A DNA stretch of 64,000 nt. Source: Pleurodeles waltl. Taxonomy: Eukaryota; Chordata; Amphibia; Caudata; Salamandridae. Shown one piece after another: positions 28,301 to 39,251 of this stretch (the first letter of the stretch is position 1; the number at the start of each line of letters is the position of its first letter). Made by a program: the position numbers and the translations under genes. Location of the stretch: NCBI RefSeq assembly GCF_031143425.1, contig NC_090442.1:424159776-424223775 (forward strand), written 5' to 3'. Under the pieces are notes generated by a model. It was not told the DNA's origin. It worked only from the letters and a program-made list of their open reading frames with translations, and made no database searches.

Positions 28301-31300
28301 GTTGCTCCTCTCACATTCCAGAACTTTCAATCACCAAAATGTGAGGAAAAAGTGTTTTTTTTGCCAAATGTTGAGGTTTACAAAGGATTCTGGGTAACAG
28401 AACATGGTGAGAGCCCCAACAGTCACCGCATCATGGATACACCTAGGTGTCAGTTTTAAAAAATGTGCAGGTTTGGTAGGTTTCCCTAGGTGGCGCTTAG
28501 CTAGAGGCCAAAATCCACAGCTAGGTACTTTGCAAAAAACAGGTCTGTTTGATTTGGGAAAATGTGATGTGCCCACGTTGTGTTTTGGGGCATTTCCTGT
28601 CGCGGGCGCTAGGCCTACCCACACAAGTGGGGTACCATTTTTATTGGGAGACTTGGGGGAACGCTGGATGGAAGGAATTTGTGGTTCCTCTGAGATTCCA
28701 GAACTTTCTGTCACCAAAATGTGAGGAAAAAATGTTTTCTTGGCCAACTTTTGAGGCTTGCAAAAGATTCTGGGTAACAGAACATGGTGAGAGCCCCACA
28801 GGTCACCCCATCTTGGATTCCCCTAGGTTTCTACTTTTCAAAAATGTGCATGTTTGGTAGTTTTCCCTAGGTGCCTGCTGAGCTAGAGGCCAAAATCCAC
28901 AGCTAGGCACTTTGTAAAAAACAGCTCTGTTTTCTTTGTGAAAATGTGATGTGCCCACGTTGTGTTTTGGGGCTTTTCCTGTCACGGGCGCTAGGCCTAC
29001 CCACACAAGTGGGGTACCATTTTTATTGGGAGACTTGGATGAACGCTGGGTGGAAGGAAATTTGTGATTCCTCTGAGATTCCAGAACTTTCTGTAACCAA
29101 AATGTGAGGAAAAAATGTTTTTGGGCCAAATTTTGAGGCTTGCAAATGATTCTGGGTAACAGAACCTGGTGAGAGCCCCATAGGTCACCCCATGTTGGAT
29201 TCCCCTAGGTGTCTAGTTTTCAAAAATGTGCATGTTTGGTAGTTTTCCCTAGGTGCTGGCTGAGATAGAGGCCAAAATCCACAGCTAAGCACTTTGCAAA
29301 AAACAGCTGTGTTTTTCTTATGGGAGAATGTGATGTGCCCACATTGTGCTTTAGGCCATTTCCTGTTGCGGGCGCTAGGCCTAGCCACACAAGTGAGGTA
29401 CCATTTTTATCGGGAGACTTGAGGGAACGCTGGGTGGAAGGAAATTTGTTGCTCCTCTCAGATTCCAGAACTTTCTATCACCAAAATGTGAGGAAAAAGT
29501 GTTTTTTTGGCCACATTTTGAGGTTTTCAAAGTATTCTGGGTAACATAACCTGGTGAGAGCCCCAACAGTCACCCCATCTTGGATTCACCAGGTGTCTAT
29601 TTTTAAAAAATGTGCAGGTTTGGTAGGTTTCCATAGGTGGCGCTGAGCTAGAGGCCAAAATCCACAGCTAGGCACTTTGCAAGAAACAGCTCTGTTTTCT
29701 TTGGGAAAATGTGATGTGCCCACGTTGTGTTTTGGGGCATTTCCTGTCATGGGCGCTAGGCCTACCCACACAAGTGGGGTACCATTTTTATTGGGAGACT
29801 TGGATGAACGCTGGGTGGAAGGAAATTTGTGATTCCTCTGAGATTCCAGAACTTTCTGTAACCAAAATGTGAGGAAAAAATGTTTTTTGGGCCAAATTTT
29901 GAGGCTTGCAAATGATTCTGGGTAACAGAACCTGGTGAGAACCCCATAGGTCACCCCATGTTGGATTCCCCTAGGTGTCTAGTTTTCAAAAATGTGCATG
30001 TTTGGTAGTTTTCCCTAGGTGCTGGCTGAGATAGAGGCCAAAATCCACAGCTAAGCACTTTGCAAAAAACAGCTGTGTTTTTCTTATGGGAGAATGTGAT
30101 GTGCCCACATTGTGCTTTAGGGCATTTCCTGTTGCGGGCGCTAGGCCTACCCACACAAGTGAGGTACCATTTTTATCGGGAGACTTGAGGGAACGCTGGG
30201 TGGAAGGAAATTTGTTGCTCCTCTCAGATTCCAGAACTTTCTATCACCAAAATGTGAGGAAAAAGTGTTTTTTTGGCCACATTTTGAGGTTTAAGAAGTA
30301 TTCTGGGTAACATAACCTGGTGAGAGCCCCAACAGTCACCCCATCTTGGATTCACCAGGTGTCTATTTTTAAAAAATGTGCAGGTTTGGTAGGTTTCCAT
30401 AGGTGGCGCTTAGCTAAAGGCCAAAATCTACAGCTAGTCACTTTGCAAGAAACAGCTCTGTTTTCTTTGGGAAAATGTGATGTGCCCACGTTGTGTTTTG
30501 GAGCATTTTCTGTCGCGGGCGCTAGGCCTACCTACACAAGTGAGATACCATTTTTATTGGGAGACTTGGAGAAATGCTGAATGCAAGGAATTTTGTGGCT
30601 CCTCTCAGATTTCAGAACTTTCTGTCATCAAAATGTGAGGAAAAAGTGTTTTTTGGGCAGATTTTGAGGCTTGCAAAGGATTCTGGGTAACAGAACCTTG
30701 TGAGAGCCCCACTGGTCACCCCATCTTGGATTCCCGTAGGTGTCTAGTTTTAAAAAATACGCAGGTTTGGTAGGTTTCCCTAGGTGCCGGCTGAGCTAGA
30801 GGCCAAAATCCACGGCAACGCACTTTCCAAAAAACAGGTCTGTTTTCTTTGGGAAAATGTGATGTGTCCACATTGTGTTTTGGGGCATTTCCTGTCGCGG
30901 GCGCTAGGCCTACCCACACAAGTGGGGTACCATTTTTATTGGGAGACTTGGGGGAACTCTGGATGGAAGGAATTTGTGGTTCCTCTGAGATTCCAGAACT
31001 TTCTGTGACCAAAATGTGAGGAAAAAATGTTTTCTTGGCCAACTTTTGAGACTTGCAAAAGATTCTGGGTAACAGAACATGGTGAGAGCCCCACAGGTCA
31101 CCCCATCTTGGATTCCCCTAGGTTTCTACTTTTCAAAAATGTGCATGTTTGGTAGTTTTCCCTAGGTGCCTGCTGAGCTAGAGGCCAAAATCCACAGCTA
31201 GGCACTTTGCAAAAAACAGCTCTGTTTTCTTTGGGAAAATGTGATGTGCCCACATTGTGTTTTGGGGCATTTCCTGTCACGGGCGCTAGGCCTACCCACA

Positions 31301-31840
31301 CAAGTGGGGTACCATTTTTATTGGGAGACTTGGATGAACGCTGGGTGGAAGGAAATTTGTGATTCCTCTGAGATTCCAGAACTTTCTGTAACCAAAATGT
31401 GAGGAAAAAATGTTTTTTTGGCCAAATTTTGAGGCTTGCAAATGATTCTGGGTAACAGAACCTGGTGAGAGCCCCATAGGTCACCCCATGTTGGATTCCC
31501 CTAGGTGTCTAGTTTTCAAAAATGTGCATGTTTGGTAGTTTTCCCTAGGTGCTGGCTGAGATAGAGGCCAAAATCCACAGCTAAGCACTTTGCAAAAAAC
31601 AGCTGTGTTTTTCTTATGGGAGAATGTGATGTGCCCACATTGTGCTTTAGGGCATTTCCTGTTGCGGGCGCTAGGCCTACCCACACAAGTGAGGTACCAT
31701 TTTTATCGGGAGACTTGAGGGAACGCTGGGTGGAAGGAAATTTGTTGCTCCTCTCAGATTCCAGAACTTTCTATCACCAAAATGTGAGGAAAAAGTGTTT
31801 TTTTGGCCAGATTTTGAGGTTTGCAAAAGATTCTGGGTAA
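16360..31840. repeat. Mosaic of nested higher-order duplications (2, 4, 5, 8, 19, 20, 28 and 30 monomers)
   Basis: Several monomer groups with private variants recur at multiples of 382 bp. About 16,360-18,480 matches 19,416-21,536 (offset 3,056, 8 monomers). The block near 22,691-24,070 matches 24,606-25,980 (offset 1,915, 5 monomers), and 25,009 onward matches 26,917 onward (offset 1,908). The unit near 15,426 matches 22,691 (offset 7,265), and 14,273 matches 21,922 (7,649). The segment from 18,100 matches 28,803 (10,704), and 18,850 matches 30,320 (11,470). Units near 29,185, 29,951 and 31,481 form a 2-and-4-monomer series. Block ends were placed by eye and are accurate to about 100 bp. 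Confidence 0.8.
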
Positions 31841-34010
31841 CAGAACCTGGTGATAGCCCCAACAGTCACCCCATCATGGATTCACCTAGGTGTCTAGTTT
31901 TAAAAAATGTGCAGGTTTGGTAGGGTTTCCTAGGTGGCGCTTAGCTAGAGGCCAAAATCCACAGCTAGGCACTTTGCAAAAAACAGCTCTGATTTCTTTG
32001 GGAAAATGTGATGTGCCCATGTTGTTTTTTGGGGCATTTCCTGTTGCGGGCGCTAGGCCTACCTACACAAGTGAGATAGCATTTTTATTGGGAGACTTGG
32101 GGAAACTATGGGTGGAAGGAAATTTGTGGCTCCTCTCAAATTCCAGAACTTCTATCACCAAAATGTGAGGAAAAAGTGCTTTATGGCCGAATCTTGAGGC
32201 TTGAAAAGGATTCTGGGTAAGAGAACCTGGTGAGAGCCCCACAAGTCATCCCATCTTAGATTCCCCTAGGTGTCCAGTTTTCCAAATTGCGCAGGTTTGG
32301 TAGGTTTCCCTAGGTGCTGGCTGAGCTAGAGGCCAAAATCCACAGCTAGGCCCTTTACAAAATACACCTGTGTTTTCTATGGGAGAATGTGATGTGCCCA
32401 CATTGTGCTTTGGGGCATTTCTTTTTGCGGGCGCTAGGCCTACCCACACAAGTGAGGCACCATTTTTATCGGGAGACTTGGAGGAACGCTAGGTGGAAGG
32501 AAATTTGTTGCTCCTCTCAGATTCCAGAACTTTCGATCACCAAAATGTGAGGAAAAAGTGTTTTTTTTTGCCAAATGTTGAGGTTTACAAAGGATTCTGG
32601 GTAACAGAACATGGTGAGAGCCCCAACAGTCACCCCATCATGGATACACCTAGGTGTCTAGTTTTAAAAAATGTGCAGGTTTGGTAGGTTTCCCTAGGTG
32701 GCGCTTAGCTAGAGGCCAAAATCGACAGCTAGGTACTTTGCAAACAACAGCTCTGTTTTCTTTGGGAAAATGTGATGTGCCCACATTGTGCTTTGGGGCA
32801 TTTCTTGTTGCGGGCGCTAGGCCTACCCACACAAGTGAGGCACCATTTTTATCGGGAGACTTGGAGGAACGCTAGGTGGAAGCAAATTTGTTGCTCCTCT
32901 CAGATTCCAGAACTTTCGATCACCAAAATGTGAGGAAAAAGTGTTTTTTTTGCCAAATGTTGAGGTTTACAAAGGATTCTGAGTAACAGAACATGGTGAG
33001 AGCCCCAACAGTCACCCCATCATGGATACACCTAGGTGTCTAGTTTTAAAACATTTGCAGGTTTGGTAGGTTTCCCTAGGTGGCGCTTAGCTAGAGGCCA
33101 AAATCCACAGCTAGGTACTTTGCAAAAAACAGCTCTGTTTTCTTTGAGAAAATGTGATGTGCCCACGTTGTGTTTTGGGGCATTTCCTGTCGCGGGCGCT
33201 AGGCCTACCCACACAAGTGGGGTACCATTTTTATTGGGAGACTTGAGGGAAAGCTGGATGGAAGGAAATTTGTGGTTCCTCTGAGATTCCAGAACTTTCT
33301 GTCACCAAAATGTGAGAAAAAAATGTTTTCTTGGCCAAATTTTGAGGCCTGCAAAGGATTCTGGGTAACAGAACATGGTGAGAGCCCCACAGGTCACCCC
33401 ATCTTGGATTCCCCTAGGTGTCTAGTTTTAAAAAATGTGCATGTTTGGTAGTTTTCCCTAGGTGCCTGCTGAGATAGAGGCCAAAATCCACAGCTAGGCA
33501 CTTTGCAAAAAACAGCTCTGTTTTCTTTGGGAAAATGTGATGTGCCCACATTGTGTTTTGGGGCATTTCCTGTCACGGGCGCTGGGCCTATCCACACAAG
33601 TGAGGTACCATTTTTATCGGGAGACTTGAGGGAACGCTGGGTGGAAGGAAATTTGTTGCTCCACTCAGATTCCAGAACTTTCTATCACCAAAATGTGAGG
33701 AAAAAGTGTTTTTTTGGCCAAATTTTGAGGTTTGCAAAGGATTCTGGGTAACAGAACCTGGTGAGAGCACCACAAGTCGCCCCATCTTGGATTTCCCTAG
33801 GTGTGTAGTTTTAAAAAATGTGCAGGTTTGGTAGGTTTCCCTAGGTGCCGGCTGAGCTAGAGGCCAAAATCTACAGCTAGGCACTTTACAAAAAACACAT
33901 AAGATTTCAATGTAAAAATGTGATGTGTCCATGTTGCGTTTCCTGTCGCCAGCATGAGGCCTACCTACGCAAGTAAGGTACCATTTTTATTGAGAGACTT
34001 GGGGGAACAC

Positions 34011-35078
34011 AGAATAGCAAAACAAGTGTTGTTGCCTCTTGTCTTTCTCTACATTTTGTCCTTCCAAATGTAAGACAGTGTGTAAAAAAGACGTTTATTT
34101 GAGAAATGCCCTATAATTCACATGCTAGTATGGGCACCCCGGAATTCAGAGATGTGCAAATAACCACTGCTTATCAACACCTTATCTTGTGCCCATTTTG
34201 GAAATACAAAGGTTTCCTTGATACCTATTTTTCAGTCTTTATATTTCAGCAAATGAATTGCTGTATACCTGGCATAGAATGAAAACCCATTGCAAGGTGC
34301 AGCTATTTTATTGGTTCTGGGTACCTAGTGTTCTTGGTGAACCTACAAACCCTATATATCCCTGCAACCAGAAGAGTCCACCAGGCGTAACTGTATTTTG
34401 TTTTAAAAAATCTGACATCGCAGGAAAAAGCTACAGAGTAAAACGCTGAAAAAAGTGGCTGGTTTTTTTCACCTCAATTGCAATCTTTTTTTTTATTTCA
34501 GCTGTGATATTCTGTAGGAAAACCTTGACCACAACTGACCCCTTGCTGAATTCAGAATTGTGCATACTTTTCAGAAATGTTTAGCTTTCTGGGATCCAGC
34601 AATGGTTTCACACTCATTTCTGTCACTACGTGGAAGGAGGCTGAAAGCACAAAAAATAGAAACAATAGAGTATGTCCCAGTAAAATGCCAAAATTATGTT
34701 GAAAAATTGGGTTTTCTGATTCATGTCTGCCTGTTCCTGAAAGCTGGGAAGATGGTGATTTTAGCACCACAAACCCTTTGTTATTGCCATTTTCAGGGGA
34801 AAAAAACATCAGCCTTCTTCTGCAGCCCTTTTTCCCCATTTGTTTGAATAAAACGAAATTCTTGCTGTATTTTGGCTATTTTCTTGGTCTCCCTCAGGGG
34901 AACCTACAAACTCTGGGTACCTCTACAATCCCTAGGATGTTGGAAAAAAAGGACACAAATTTAGCGTGGGTAGCTTATGTGGACAAAAAGTTATGAGGGC
35001 CTAAGTGCAAACTGCCCCAAATAACCTACAAAAGGCCAGGCACCTGAGGGGGAAAAGGCCTGGCAGCAAAGGGGTTAA
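34011..35078. mobile_element. Non-tandem right terminal segment of a TTAA-bounded DNA transposon-like element containing the satellite
   Basis: The last degenerate satellite unit passes without a break into about 1.07 kb of single-copy-looking DNA. This ends in GGCCTGGCAGCAAAGGGGTT with TTAA at 35,075-35,078. Read inward from that end the terminus is TTAACCCCTTTGCTGCC, a style typical of piggyBac- and Kolobok-type ends, which use TTAA targets. A subterminal inverted repeat (GCCAGGC at 35,035-35,041 and GCCTGGC at 35,058-35,064) can form a small hairpin. Open frames of about 95 codons on both strands (34,552-34,847) overlap each other and resemble nothing I know. No transposase is visible. The left terminus would lie upstream of the window, so membership of one element is an inference from the seamless junction. 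Confidence 0.6.
35075..35078. other. Candidate TTAA target-site duplication at the right transposon end
   Basis: TTAA follows a GC-rich terminal motif and marks the change to unrelated flanking DNA (ATAGTAAGTGG onward). Its partner at the left end is outside the window. Confidence 0.5.
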
Positions 35079-35380
35079 TAGTAAGTGGATTTGGGGATGT
35101 CAAGAGGTGAACCATATTGTACATCGCACTGATCCTGAGGAGTTCTCCTGCAAGTGAAAGCCTTGACAAGCAGACGTTCTAAATTCTAGACAGGTTTGTG
35201 AATAGCTGCTGCTATATTTACATCCCTTCATCCATGCACTCTAAGAGACATCTGACATTTCCTTCTCAGATCTGACCCAAAACACTTGGTTCAAGCACTG
35301 CTCATATCTAGAATCAAATATTGCTGCACACTGTTCATGGGCTTCTATGAATATAGTCTTGCTCCTTCACTTTGGGGCCA
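35079..35380. other. Flanking DNA, no recognisable feature
   Basis: About 300 bp of moderately AT-rich sequence between the TTAA terminus and the reverse-transcriptase remnant. It may be further upstream coding sequence of the same non-LTR relic, because conceptual translation is full of stops but runs toward the recognisable part. I see no clear motif. Confidence 0.4.
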
Positions 35381-35960
35381 ATCTCATTGAAGGAAAGAAG
35401 AAGCTTGATCACAACTCTTCTATCCTGCAGTTTCTACAGTGGCTACCCCTTAAATCACAGAATCCACTTCAAATGCAGCCTGCAAACTGATCCATTGAAA
35501 CAAGCTATTTGACAGGCAAGCAGCCCTTCACCTCAATGTCAGGAGTATCAAAAAATGACCCACCATGAAAACAGCTTTTCTAGTAAAGTATCTAAAACCT
35601 GGAATGCTCACTCGCTTAGATTTCTCACCCTGTCCTCTCTTTCCTTCCCATTGGCGATATATAAATTGAAGAAACCTCTAAAAGATACTAGTGAGAGTCA
35701 TATCCCTCTCACACTGACACCTTTAGGCCATCACCATTCCCAGATAGTCCACTTACCATACTACCTTCTTTTTCGTATTGTCTGCTTTTCCTGTGACATA
35801 TTGGTTTCTGTGTCGTTGCTGCATGCCTCACGTCTGCTTTTCAATATGATATTGTGTAGTATACCTCTTGTTTGTTTTACTCTCAGAGAAGCACACTGTC
35901 ACTCTCTTCTGGGTTAAGCTGTGGCACATAAGAACATAATGAAATAAAAATTACAAATTT
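35380..35960 (+). pseudogene. Decayed C-terminus and 3' end of a CR1/L2/Rex-type non-LTR retrotransposon
   Basis: Plus-strand translation in shifting frames gives a block reading LQWLPLKSQNPLQ. This fits the LHWLP-type motif near the C-terminus of CR1/L2/Rex-group reverse transcriptases. It is followed by KTWNAHSLRF...YKLKKPLKDT, which resembles the usual W-N-xLP ... FK-xLK-xxLF ending. Frameshifts and stops break the frame, so it is dead. The 3' side ends in AT-rich DNA with GAAATAAAAATT near 35,939. The clade assignment is tentative. Confidence 0.55.
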
Positions 35961-37342
35961 CTATGATAAAATAGCATCCTAAATAAACTCATAGGAACCT
36001 CATGGAAGACATGCACACCAGTTAAAGGTAAAAGCATCTCGGAGACTTGACCATATGTTGGATCAGGAAAACCCTGATCCAAACCACATTAACCTGATAG
36101 TGCAAAGGTAGGCATGATTGCATGCATCAAGGTGGCAGACGCAAGCAACGATCATGGCTGCACTATCTGGCACCAAGCAACCCTCATGATGGCTGCATGA
36201 GGGTGAGTGTGACCTGATGCTCCCCAGGGAGGCCACTCGCCTGCTGCTCCTGGGTGCTAAACTGCCCTGTGGTAACCAGCCAGCTGCAGTGTGCTTCCCA
36301 TCGTGGGGAGCCGAGGCCTAGTCCAGTGGAGTCCTCTTGCTAGACTGGGCCCATTAGATTACCCTTGTGAACAGCGAGGAGAAGCCCTCCTCTGCCCCCC
36401 TAGCTCCTACCTCTGACTAGATCGCCAGAGGTAGGAGCCATGACAATTGCTTCAGAGGCAAGTAAGTGAAGCGGCGCAGCACAGCGCTGAAATGTGGGTG
36501 TGGTGACGTGGTGAGCAGCGCAGCCTAGGCCTGCAGTGACGTGAGGCCGATGCCGCTCCGCGCTGCTGGGAGAGGCCTGCACCACCAACGATCGCCACTC
36601 AGAGGACAGAGCAGGCCCAGTGAGCAGGGTGGCCTGCACCTGCCTTAGTGAATGACTGCTACCTCTCCGATCAGCACCCAGGGAGACCACCACGCTGTAG
36701 CTGGCTGCCCCAGAGCCACAACTGTCAAAAACAGGCATTGCAGGTATATTTTCGGAGGCCCGAGCTGGAGTAGAGTTGGGGATTTGAGACACCACCCACA
36801 ATTGAGACATTGCACATGGGCGCCTCTTGTCTACTGCATCAGGGGGTGACCTGGGGGACTGACTACTATTCATTTCTCCCAATCCACATTAAAGAGCAGG
36901 TTATCCACGCTGGGCCTGGGCTAAGCCTGGCAGTTGCCATAGGTGCATAACCGCCCTACTCCTCTCAAAGAAGTGCCCGCAAGGGGTTAGAACCACCCTG
37001 TGAGGAACCCCTTTGGTACAGGAATCACCCCACCTCCAGCACTGGGGAGGGAGCTGAACTGTTCGTGTCCCTGTCCTAAAAGTAAACTCTTGTTGAAGTG
37101 GAGAGGTGAGGTGGCTCTAGAACTTGAGCCTTCCGCCTCTCCCCTTCCCGATCATCCTCCGCAAATTGGGAATTGGCTGTCCGCACCAGAGATTCCTCAT
37201 TCTGAACGTGAAGATGAGGGGACTCACACAGCCTGTAAATGACGGCCAGGGATAGCACATACCCATCTCCTCTATTTCCAACAACACGTCTGAGAGGTGA
37301 GGCGGGTCCACTCGGCCAAGGAACACTATTATACTGACTCTG
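35961..37342. other. GC-richer region, possibly the 5' untranslated part of the downstream L1-like element
   Basis: Composition changes to GC-rich from about 36,100. A 160-codon open frame on the minus strand (36,400-36,882) and a plus-strand frame (37,000-37,242) have no recognisable domain. The segment lies directly upstream of the L1 ORF1 sequence once the L2 insertion at 37,351-38,459 is removed, so some of it is probably L1 5' sequence. I cannot place the L1 start. Confidence 0.3.
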
Positions 37343-37350
37343 AGCTCCTA
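37343..37350. repeat. 8 bp target-site duplication AGCTCCTA, left copy
   Basis: AGCTCCTA here and at 38,460-38,467 flanks the minus-strand L2-like insertion exactly. This supports a target-primed insertion into the L1 element. Confidence 0.65.
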
Positions 37351-38459
37351 TCAATCAATCAGTAATTTGTTAAGTGCGTTACTCACCCAATAGGGTCTCA
37401 AGGCGCTGGGGGGGGGTGCTACTGCTCAAAGAGCCAGGTCTTGAGGTGCTTCCTGAAGGTCAGGAGTTCCTGGGTCAGACGTAGGTTGACGGGGAGGGAG
37501 TTCCAGGTCTTGGCGGCAAGGTGGGAGAAGGATCTGCCGCCAGCTGTGGTACGGTGGACGTGGGGAACGGTGGCGAGGTTGGCGGAGCGGATCTGGTGTG
37601 TCGGGGTGAAGAAGTTGAGGCGCTCGTTAAGGTAGGAAGGTTCGGCATCATGGAGAGCTTTGTGGCCGTAGATCAGGAGTTTGAAGGTGATCCTTTTGTT
37701 GGCGGGGAGCCAGTGGAGGTCTCTGAGGTGGGCTGAGATGTGTTCGTGGCAAGGGAGGTTGAGGATGAGTCATGCTGAGGTGTTCTGGATACGCTGACGT
37801 TTTCTCTGGAGCTTGGTAGTTGTTCCCCCGTAGAGTGCGTTACCATAGTCCAGTCTGCTGCTGACGAGGGCGTGGGTGACCGTTCTTCTGGTTTCAATGG
37901 GAATCCATCTGAAGGTCTTGCGAAGCATGCGAAGGGTATTAACGCATGAGGATGAGATGGCATTGACTTGCTGGGTCATAGTGAGCGATGAGTCCAGTAT
38001 GAAGCCGAGGTTGCTTATGTGGGTGGTGGGCGCTGGGAACTGCATGGCCACCAGGAGTCGTCCCATGCTGCTTTGTTGGAGCTGAAGATGATGATCTCGG
38101 TCTTCTCCGAGTTTAGTTTGAGGCGGCTTGTCTCCATCCAGTTGGCGATGGCAAGGAGCCCGGTGTGGAGGTTGGTCTTGGCGGCTGCGTGTTCCTTCGT
38201 GAGAGAGAGGATCAGCTGAGTGTCGTCTGCGTAGGAGACGATGTTGAGGCCGTGGGGTCGGACGATGTTGGCTAGCGGAGCCATGTAGACATTGAAGAGG
38301 GTGGGGCTGAGTGAGGATCCCTGGGGGACTCCGCAGATGGTCTTTGTGGCTTTTGACAGGAACGGTGGGAGGCGGACTCTTTGGGTTCTGCCCGAGAGGA
38401 AGGATATGAGCCCGTTCAGGGCTTTGTGGTGGATTCCAGCATCGTGGAGGAGTGTGCAA
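37351..38459 (-). mobile_element. 5'-truncated L2-like non-LTR retrotransposon inserted antisense in an L1
   Basis: On the minus strand the fragment encodes the 3' half of a non-LTR reverse transcriptase and ends in a short TGATTGATTGA repeat (plus-strand TCAATCAATCA at 37,351). Such terminal microrepeats are typical of L2/CR1-group elements. The element is cut at its 5' end and is bounded by the 8 bp duplication AGCTCCTA. The reading frame shifts at least once (between the frames covering 38,015-38,284 and 37,673-37,963), so the copy is inactive. Its insertion splits the L1-like element, so it is younger than that element. Confidence 0.8.
37700..38455 (-). pseudogene. L2-like reverse transcriptase fragment with YADD motif
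   Basis: Reading leftward, translation gives LHDAGIHHKALNGLISFLSGR, then ICGVPQGSSLSPTLFNVYMA (the conserved QGSxLSPxLF block), then SYADDTQL, the catalytic YADD of the polymerase palm. LKLNSEKTEIIIF follows, then a thumb-like segment in another frame with LGFILDSSLTMTQQV and RLDYGNALYGG. These blocks in this order are characteristic of L2/CR1/Rex-group enzymes, which copy element RNA at a nicked target. The endonuclease and palm N-terminus are missing by 5' truncation, and at least one frameshift separates the palm and thumb blocks. Product inactive. Confidence 0.85.
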
Positions 38460-38467
38460 AGCTCCTA
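38460..38467. repeat. 8 bp target-site duplication AGCTCCTA, right copy
   Basis: Matches 37,343-37,350 exactly. The L1-like sequence resumes immediately after it. Confidence 0.65.
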
Positions 38468-38609
38468 CCGCTGCTTCCCAGATACACAGACCTAAAGTGC
38501 CCACGGTGGGGGGTGCAGACCTGTTCACGGTAAGCGAGAACAACACAAAAAACTGTTAGGACGTGTTCCTTAGACCAAAGACACCCGTAAGGAACTACGC
38601 CCAACCGTC

Positions 38610-39251
38610 GTGGACCTGGAAAGTGAAGTACACACTCTGGTGACCCGAGTACAGGAACTGGAAAACCGTGTGGAGGATTCTGAAGGACGATCCCGCCACA
38701 GCAACCTCTGGATTGTTGACTTTCCTGAATGGGTGGAAGGCCATGATCTGGTCTCATTTTCTGAGCAGTGGCTGTCACAGAAAATAACCTCAGCAACCCT
38801 ATCCATATACTACCAAGTAGAGCAAGCATACAGGGTCCAGGAGTGGAGACCCCCGGTGGGATCTCCTCCTAGGCCAGTAGTGATTCAACTCTTGAATTTC
38901 AAGGTTAAGGAGACTATCTTGAAAGCAGTATGTACCTTGGGCCCCATTCAACATGACAGCACACTATATTTACTCTTCCCTGATTACACCTTAGGGCTGC
39001 AACGGCAGAGGGCCTCTTTTCTGGGGGGCAATAAGCAGCTACACCAACTTGGACTCACTTACTCCCTACTATACCCAGTGAAACTTAAAGTGCTAGTAAA
39101 TCAGACCAGCTATTTCTTTACAGAGCCTAGAGATGCCTGGGACTGGGTGGAGCAGTGCGCTACGAATCCTCCACTCTGGCAACTCCAGTGCAGGACCCTG
39201 TGGTGGGGGGGCGGTGGCATGTATGTTGGCGATGAGGCCGGAATGTTTTGA
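38610..39251 (+). pseudogene. L1-type ORF1 protein (RNA-binding chaperone), C-terminal part
   Basis: The 213-codon frame starts in a coiled-coil segment (LESEVHTLVTRVQELENRV). It continues into the RRM-like and C-terminal domain typical of L1 ORF1p: SRHSNLWIVDFPEWVEG, then VEQAYRVQEWRPPVGSPPRP, a VIQLLNFKVKETIL block, LLFPDY and QRQRASF, and finally LTYSLLYPVKLKV with FFTEPRDAWDW. ORF1p trimerises through the coiled coil and coats element RNA. Normal ORF1p is about 300-370 residues, so the N-terminus is missing or interrupted: the L2-like insertion lies just upstream and the frame begins at an internal Met. Whether the element was otherwise intact before that insertion cannot be told. Confidence 0.85.

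Larger units (their letters stand above)
1..34010. repeat. ~382 bp satellite, about 89 tandem copies, cut by the left window edge
   Basis: The same ~382 bp unit recurs head to tail from the first base. Landmarks such as the segment after GGATTCACCTAGGTGTCTAG return at about 1,288, 1,670, 2,051, 2,433 and 2,817. Each unit has the same ordered landmarks: GAGGCCAAAATCCACAGC, CACTTTGCAAAAAACAGCT, a near-invariant GGGCGCTAGGCCTACC, GGTACCATTTTTAT, CACCAAAATGTGAGGAAAAA and GGATTCTGGGTAACAGAACC. Differences between units are mostly substitutions. A few are 1-3 bp indels in the A or T runs. All units share one orientation and I see no other element inserted among them. Short open frames occur on both strands, but because 382 is not a multiple of three, frame is lost at each unit boundary, so I do not call them genes. 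The last recognisable unit fades near 33,900-34,010. Confidence 0.97.

Noticed and set aside
1..33950. Centromeric satellite with CENP-B box
   Set aside because: I looked for a TTCG...CGGG-type box in the monomer and found none. A centromeric role cannot be supported from sequence.
34552..34847. Two 95-codon frames on opposite strands in the transposon tail
   Set aside because: They overlap almost completely in antisense, show no domain and have no conserved motif.
36400..36882. 160-codon minus-strand frame
   Set aside because: GC-rich, low-complexity composition with no recognised motif. It lies in probable L1 5' sequence.
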